From SLFT01 sp964493075 (GTDB taxonomy: Bacteria; Hydrogenedentota; Hydrogenedentia; Hydrogenedentales; CAITNO01), in the NCBI GenBank assembly GCA_964493075.1, contig CAZBNU010000183.1, positions 1-8,409 of the forward strand: 8,409 nucleotides of DNA, read 5' to 3'. The notes below the pieces were generated by a model. That model searched no databases, was not told where the DNA came from, and saw nothing but the letters and a program-made list of their open reading frames with translations. The position numbers and the translations under genes are program-made. Positions within the stretch are counted from its first letter, which is position 1. Each line of letters opens with the position of its first letter. Shown here in pieces: positions 6,101-8,409 of the stretch.

Positions 6101-7639
6101 TCAAGAAGCAAAATATTCCTTATCCAATGAACGGTATTGAACCGCTTCGCTGATGTGATGCGCCTGGATATGTTCTTTGTCTTCAAGGTCGGCAAGGGTT
6201 CGCGCAACACGCAGCACCTTGTCGTGGGCGCGGGCGCTGAATCCCATTTTCACCACGGCAACCTCAAGCAGATCGCGTGCGTCGCCCTCCAGAACACAGT
6301 GTTTGCGCATGAGCGGCGTATCCAGATAGGCATTCCAGACGTGTTTTCCGTTGGTGCGTGCCCGTTGTCGGTCGCGCGCTGCCTGAACCTGCTGTCGTAC
6401 TTCATCGCTGCTCGGTCCGTCAGGCTGTGTGCCATGCAGTTCCTCGAACCGGAGCGCAGGCACATCCACATGAATATCAATGCGGTCCAGCAGTGGCCCC
6501 GAAACACGCGCCATATAACGGTGAATGTCGCCGGGACTGCATCGGCACTGTTTCTGGGGATGAGTCCGGCAGCCGCATGGACACGGGTTCATAGCCACCA
6601 CCAGCATGAACCGGCTCGGGAACGTAATAGAATAGTTGGCGCGGCGTATATGCACCATGCCCTCTTCCAGCGGCTGGCGCAGCACTTCCAGCGCCGGGCG
6701 ATTAAACTCTGGCAACTCATCCAGGAACAGTACGCCATTATGCGCCATGCTGACTTCGCCGGGAACCGGCAGGTTCGCGCCACCGCCGGTGATGGAAATG
6801 GTTGTGGAGGTATGGTGCGGACTGCGGAAGGGTCTGCGCGTAATCAGTTTTTTCCTGCCGCCCGTGCTCGGCGCGACACTATAGACGCGTGTAGTCTCCA
6901 ACGCTTCCTCAAAGGTCAGTTCGGGCAATATGCCCGGCAGCCGCGACGCCAGCATGGTCTTACCCGTGCCGGGTGGGCCGATCATGAGGATATTATGTGC
7001 ACCGGCGGCGGCAACGGTCAGCGCGCGTTTTACATGGGCCTGCCCTTTCACGTCGCTCAGGTCGGGAATACCCCGCAACGATTCCTCCTTGATACGCGAT
7101 ATATCGGTGCGGTGAGGCGCAATTTCACAGGTTCCCTGGAAAAAAGCGTGGGCATGATGCAAGTCCTTAACCGGGATAACATCAATCTCCTGTACCACCC
7201 CTGCCTCCTCAGCGTTGTCTTCCGGCAGCACAATCCCGCGCTTGCCCGAATCCCGCGCGGCAATCGCCATAGGCAACGCGCCCGTAATGGCGCGCACCGA
7301 CCCGTCCAGCGCCAGTTCCCCCGCAACCAGATACTCGGTGATACGGCTACCATTCAACTGGACGCTTGCCGCGAGAATCCCCAGGGCGATGGGCAGATCG
7401 AGTGCGCCCCCCTGCTTGCGCATGTCCGCAGGCGCGAGATTCACTACCGTATTGCCCGCCGGAAAGCGAAAGCCGGAATTGCGAATCGCAGATTGCACCC
7501 GCTCCTCGCTTTCCTTCACCGCCGCATCAGGCAGACCCACCATGCGATAGCGGAACAGGCCCGCCCGCGCATCCACCTCAACCGCTACGGGAAATGCGTT
7601 TATGCCGATCACAGCACTGGACTGCATTTGCGCCAACAT
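6101..7639 (-). CDS. comM: YifB/ComM family Mg-chelatase-like AAA+ ATPase (DNA branch-migration helicase)
   Basis: The protein has 512 residues, the normal full length. The N-terminal Lon-protease-like ChlI domain (about 20-140) includes VGLPDAAVKES and PADMRKQGGALDLPIA. It is followed by the Mg-chelatase AAA+ core with Walker A GPPGTGKT (221-228), Walker B VLFLDE (303-308), arginine-finger-like LLDRID (383-388) and the family's cysteine cluster CPCGC...CRC (353-367). A C-terminal helical domain ends at 512. In Vibrio and Haemophilus, ComM is a hexameric cytoplasmic helicase that drives branch migration during natural transformation; it is also widespread in species not known to be competent. 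The start agrees with the conserved family N-terminus and has AAAGGAG 10 bases upstream. It sits between the toxin-antitoxin pair and the GH30 set, with no functional link apparent. Confidence 0.96.
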   Translation of the reverse strand: MLAQMQSSAVIGINAFPVAVEVDARAGLFRYRMVGLPDAAVKESEERVQSAIRNSGFRFPAGNTVVNLAPADMRKQGGALDLPIALGILAASVQLNGSRITEYLVAGELALDGSVRAITGALPMAIAARDSGKRGIVLPEDNAEEAGVVQEIDVIPVKDLHHAHAFFQGTCEIAPHRTDISRIKEESLRGIPDLSDVKGQAHVKRALTVAAAGAHNILMIGPPGTGKTMLASRLPGILPELTFEEALETTRVYSVAPSTGGRKKLITRRPFRSPHHTSTTISITGGGANLPVPGEVSMAHNGVLFLDELPEFNRPALEVLRQPLEEGMVHIRRANYSITFPSRFMLVVAMNPCPCGCRTHPQKQCRCSPGDIHRYMARVSGPLLDRIDIHVDVPALRFEELHGTQPDGPSSDEVRQQVQAARDRQRARTNGKHVWNAYLDTPLMRKHCVLEGDARDLLEVAVVKMGFSARAHDKVLRVARTLADLEDKEHIQAHHISEAVQYRSLDKEYFAS

Positions 7640-7654
7640 TACATAGGGACTCCT
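7637..7654 (-). promoter_or_regulatory. comM ribosome binding site with overlapping start-stop AUGUAAUG
   Basis: The minus strand reads AAAGGAGTCCCTATGTAATG. A strong SD (AAAGGAG) stands 5 bases before an ATG that is at once followed by TAA. The last bases of that stop overlap the comM ATG (7639-7637), which is 10 bases from the SD. The upstream ATG has the better spacing, so ribosomes may begin at the start-stop and then re-initiate at comM. The arrangement is seen directly; the regulatory effect is inferred. Confidence 0.5.
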
Positions 7655-7780
7655 TTTGCATTCAGGCTAGTGTCAATTCTGAATAAGACTGCATTTTCAA
7701 ATACAACATGCCAGAGAAATGGTAGCATAATTGAAAAGAAAACGGGGAACCGAAAAATATGAAGATATTTTGGATGCGGC

Positions 7781-8095
7781 CTAACTATCTTGTCGTTCTG
7801 CAAGCAAATGATGGAGAATTACAGGATTGCGTGCGCAGTGAAACACGCCAAAAACACGGATTGTGTCGTTTTCGACAGCATAATACACAGCGTAGGGAAA
7901 ACGTTTTAAGAGGCGACGTCGGAAACTTTTGTAAACTTTGGTATTAAGATAAGGATTGTCTTCAATTCCCCTAACACAATCCTGAAAATCCCGCAAATAA
8001 TCTTCGCCAAGCCCCTGTAGTTTAGTTGCGTACCACATATAACCGGAGAACAGATCCTCCTCGAGCTCCGGAACGAACAGAATCCTGTAATTCAT
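7781..8095 (-). CDS. RelE/ParE family toxin of a type II toxin-antitoxin system
   Basis: The protein has 104 residues, the normal size. The RelE/ParE fold is recognisable from an N-terminal helical part (FVPELEEDLFSGYMWY, with GLGEDYLRDF after it), the basic strand FRRRLLKRFPYAVYY (59-72) and the C-terminal strand RVFGVFHCARNP (80-91) carrying His86 and Arg89. Members either cut mRNA on the ribosome or poison DNA gyrase; the sequence alone does not say which. The start ATG overlaps the antitoxin stop in an ATGA, so translation should be coupled and toxin made only alongside antitoxin. The gene appears intact. No convincing terminator follows, only an AT-only hairpin at 7754-7771. Confidence 0.9.
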   Translation of the reverse strand: MNYRILFVPELEEDLFSGYMWYATKLQGLGEDYLRDFQDCVRGIEDNPYLNTKVYKSFRRRLLKRFPYAVYYAVENDTIRVFGVFHCARNPVILHHLLAERQDS

Positions 8096-8313
8096 TTGCG
8101 CGCTTCAATGCGGACCATGAGTTCATCCAGCGTTAACAGTGCGCCGGGATTCTTGTCGGCATTACAGAGTCTTCGGTCCAGTTCCTCTTTGTGGCTTTGC
8201 GGTATGGCAATATGGGCGGCATCGGCGGCAATGTCTTCCCATAATGCCTCAAGCACCAGGATTTTTTCCGGGGTGGTCAATGCGGCGATTTGCGGAATAT
8301 CAGCGGTACGCAT
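8092..8313 (-). CDS. Addiction module antitoxin (PF09720/TIGR02574 type)
   Basis: The protein has 73 residues from the ATG at 8313, chosen because AAGGAG lies 9 bases upstream and the promoter's expected start site is near 8342. A GTG at 8358 is open but would lie before that start site. The sequence has the family signature: a helix with PEKILVLEALWEDIAAD (15-31), then P-x-S-x-x-x-EELDRRL (38-48), NPGA (55-58) and an ending helix LTLDELMVRIEAR. This family forms the antitoxin partner of RelE/ParE toxins, matching the gene next to it. It presumably binds and neutralises the toxin in the cytoplasm and may repress its own promoter, though no classical DNA-binding domain is evident. Confidence 0.88.
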   Translation of the reverse strand: MRTADIPQIAALTTPEKILVLEALWEDIAADAAHIAIPQSHKEELDRRLCNADKNPGALLTLDELMVRIEARK

Positions 8314-8348
8314 ATTCGATGGCTCCTTGTCATTCGCAGGTTGATTTA

Positions 8349-8377
8349 AGGATAACACCGAAAACGGCCCAATTCAA
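8349..8377 (-). promoter_or_regulatory. Promoter of the toxin-antitoxin operon
   Basis: The -35 box TTGAAT (8377-8372) and -10 box TATCCT (8354-8349) are exactly 17 bases apart, and each matches four of six consensus positions. The start near 8342 gives a leader of about 29 bases to the antitoxin ATG. A 12-bp perfect palindrome CAAAATATTTTG (8386-8397) lies just upstream of the -35 box and is a candidate operator. Confidence 0.5.
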
Positions 8378-8409
8378 ATTGTCTCCAAAATATTTTGTTT
8401 AACGCAAAG

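Larger units (their letters stand above)
7765..8393. repeat. 10-bp inverted repeat flanking the TA module
   Basis: ATATTTTGGA (7765-7774) and its reverse complement TCCAAAATAT (8384-8393) bracket the antitoxin-toxin pair. Each copy lies in its own AT-only palindrome: AAAATAT-GAAG-ATATTTT (7754-7771) and CAAAATATTTTG (8386-8397). They could be traces of module insertion or operator-like sites. Because they are short and AT-rich, chance is a serious alternative. Confidence 0.2.

Noticed and set aside
5902..6210. Minus-strand frame of 102 codons between comM and the GH30 gene
   Set aside because: It overlaps the comM 3' end in another frame and runs through the CAGAGA repeat. The low-complexity product looks like a translated intergenic repeat.
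7671..7676. TTGACA upstream of comM as a promoter -35 box
   Set aside because: A -10 box at 17-18 bases would fall on the ribosome binding site (GGAGTC), with no resemblance to TATAAT.
7692..7712. TGGCATG...ATTTG upstream of comM as a sigma-54 promoter
   Set aside because: The -12 element lacks the required GC at the right spacing, so the resemblance is only to the -24 half.
6137..7762. Plus-strand open frame of 541 codons opposite comM
   Set aside because: It is exactly antisense to a clearly conserved comM reading frame, has no recognisable domains or good ribosome binding site, and its composition (many H, R, Q) is typical of a mirror frame.
7754..7771. AT-only hairpin after the toxin gene as an intrinsic terminator
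   Set aside because: The stem AAAATAT/ATATTTT has no G-C pairs and would be too weak for an intrinsic terminator, despite the adjoining T-run.
8314..8358. GTG start extending the antitoxin by 15 residues
   Set aside because: It lies upstream of the expected transcription start (near 8342), whereas the ATG at 8313 has AAGGAG at good spacing and matches the family N-terminus.
1..8409. Search for tRNA genes, CRISPR arrays, transposases and integrases
   Set aside because: No cloverleaf-like sequence, regularly spaced repeat array with unique spacers, or recombinase motif was found on either strand. The ankyrin repeats are coding units, not CRISPR.

Overview
The window reads almost entirely on the minus strand and looks like chromosomal DNA of a free-living, probably Gram-negative-type bacterium with a balanced base composition. 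Supporting signs are clear AGGAG-type ribosome binding sites, consensus sigma-70-type promoters, exported proteins with ordinary signal peptides, a ComM/YifB housekeeping gene and the start of an rRNA operon. Only about 50 bases of 16S rRNA are present, too few to place the organism. The secreted GH30 enzyme, the long exported ankyrin protein, the ParE plus addiction-module-protein pair and a CAGAGA-rich intergenic repeat remind me of environmental lineages such as Hydrogenedentota or the Planctomycetes/Verrucomicrobia group, but that is an impression only.

Layout, in direction of transcription (high to low coordinates). At 8377-7781 lies a type II toxin-antitoxin module with its own promoter: an addiction-module antitoxin overlapping a RelE/ParE toxin by ATGA. 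At 7639-6101 is comM (Mg-chelatase-like AAA+ helicase), whose start overlaps a start-stop AUGUAA. At 6100-5900 is a non-coding gap with a degenerate CAGAGA-type direct repeat and a small palindrome. At 5899-665 is a tightly spaced three-gene set (gaps of 37 and 29 bases): a secreted GH30 glycoside hydrolase, an exported protein of about 24 ankyrin repeats, and a membrane-anchored DUF3810-type HEXXH protein. At 664-51 is a long non-coding rRNA promoter/leader region, and at 50-1 the 5' end of 16S rRNA, cut by the window edge.

Functionally, the TA pair and comM are ordinary. The two parts that deserve attention are the GH30-ankyrin-HEXXH cluster, all of whose products should act at or beyond the inner membrane and which matches no named system I know, and the rRNA control region. 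The latter has three tandem promoters with perfect TTGACA -35 boxes, a boxA-like antitermination motif and, just downstream of it, a UUCG-capped terminator-like hairpin. No tRNA, CRISPR array, insertion sequence or replication origin was seen.
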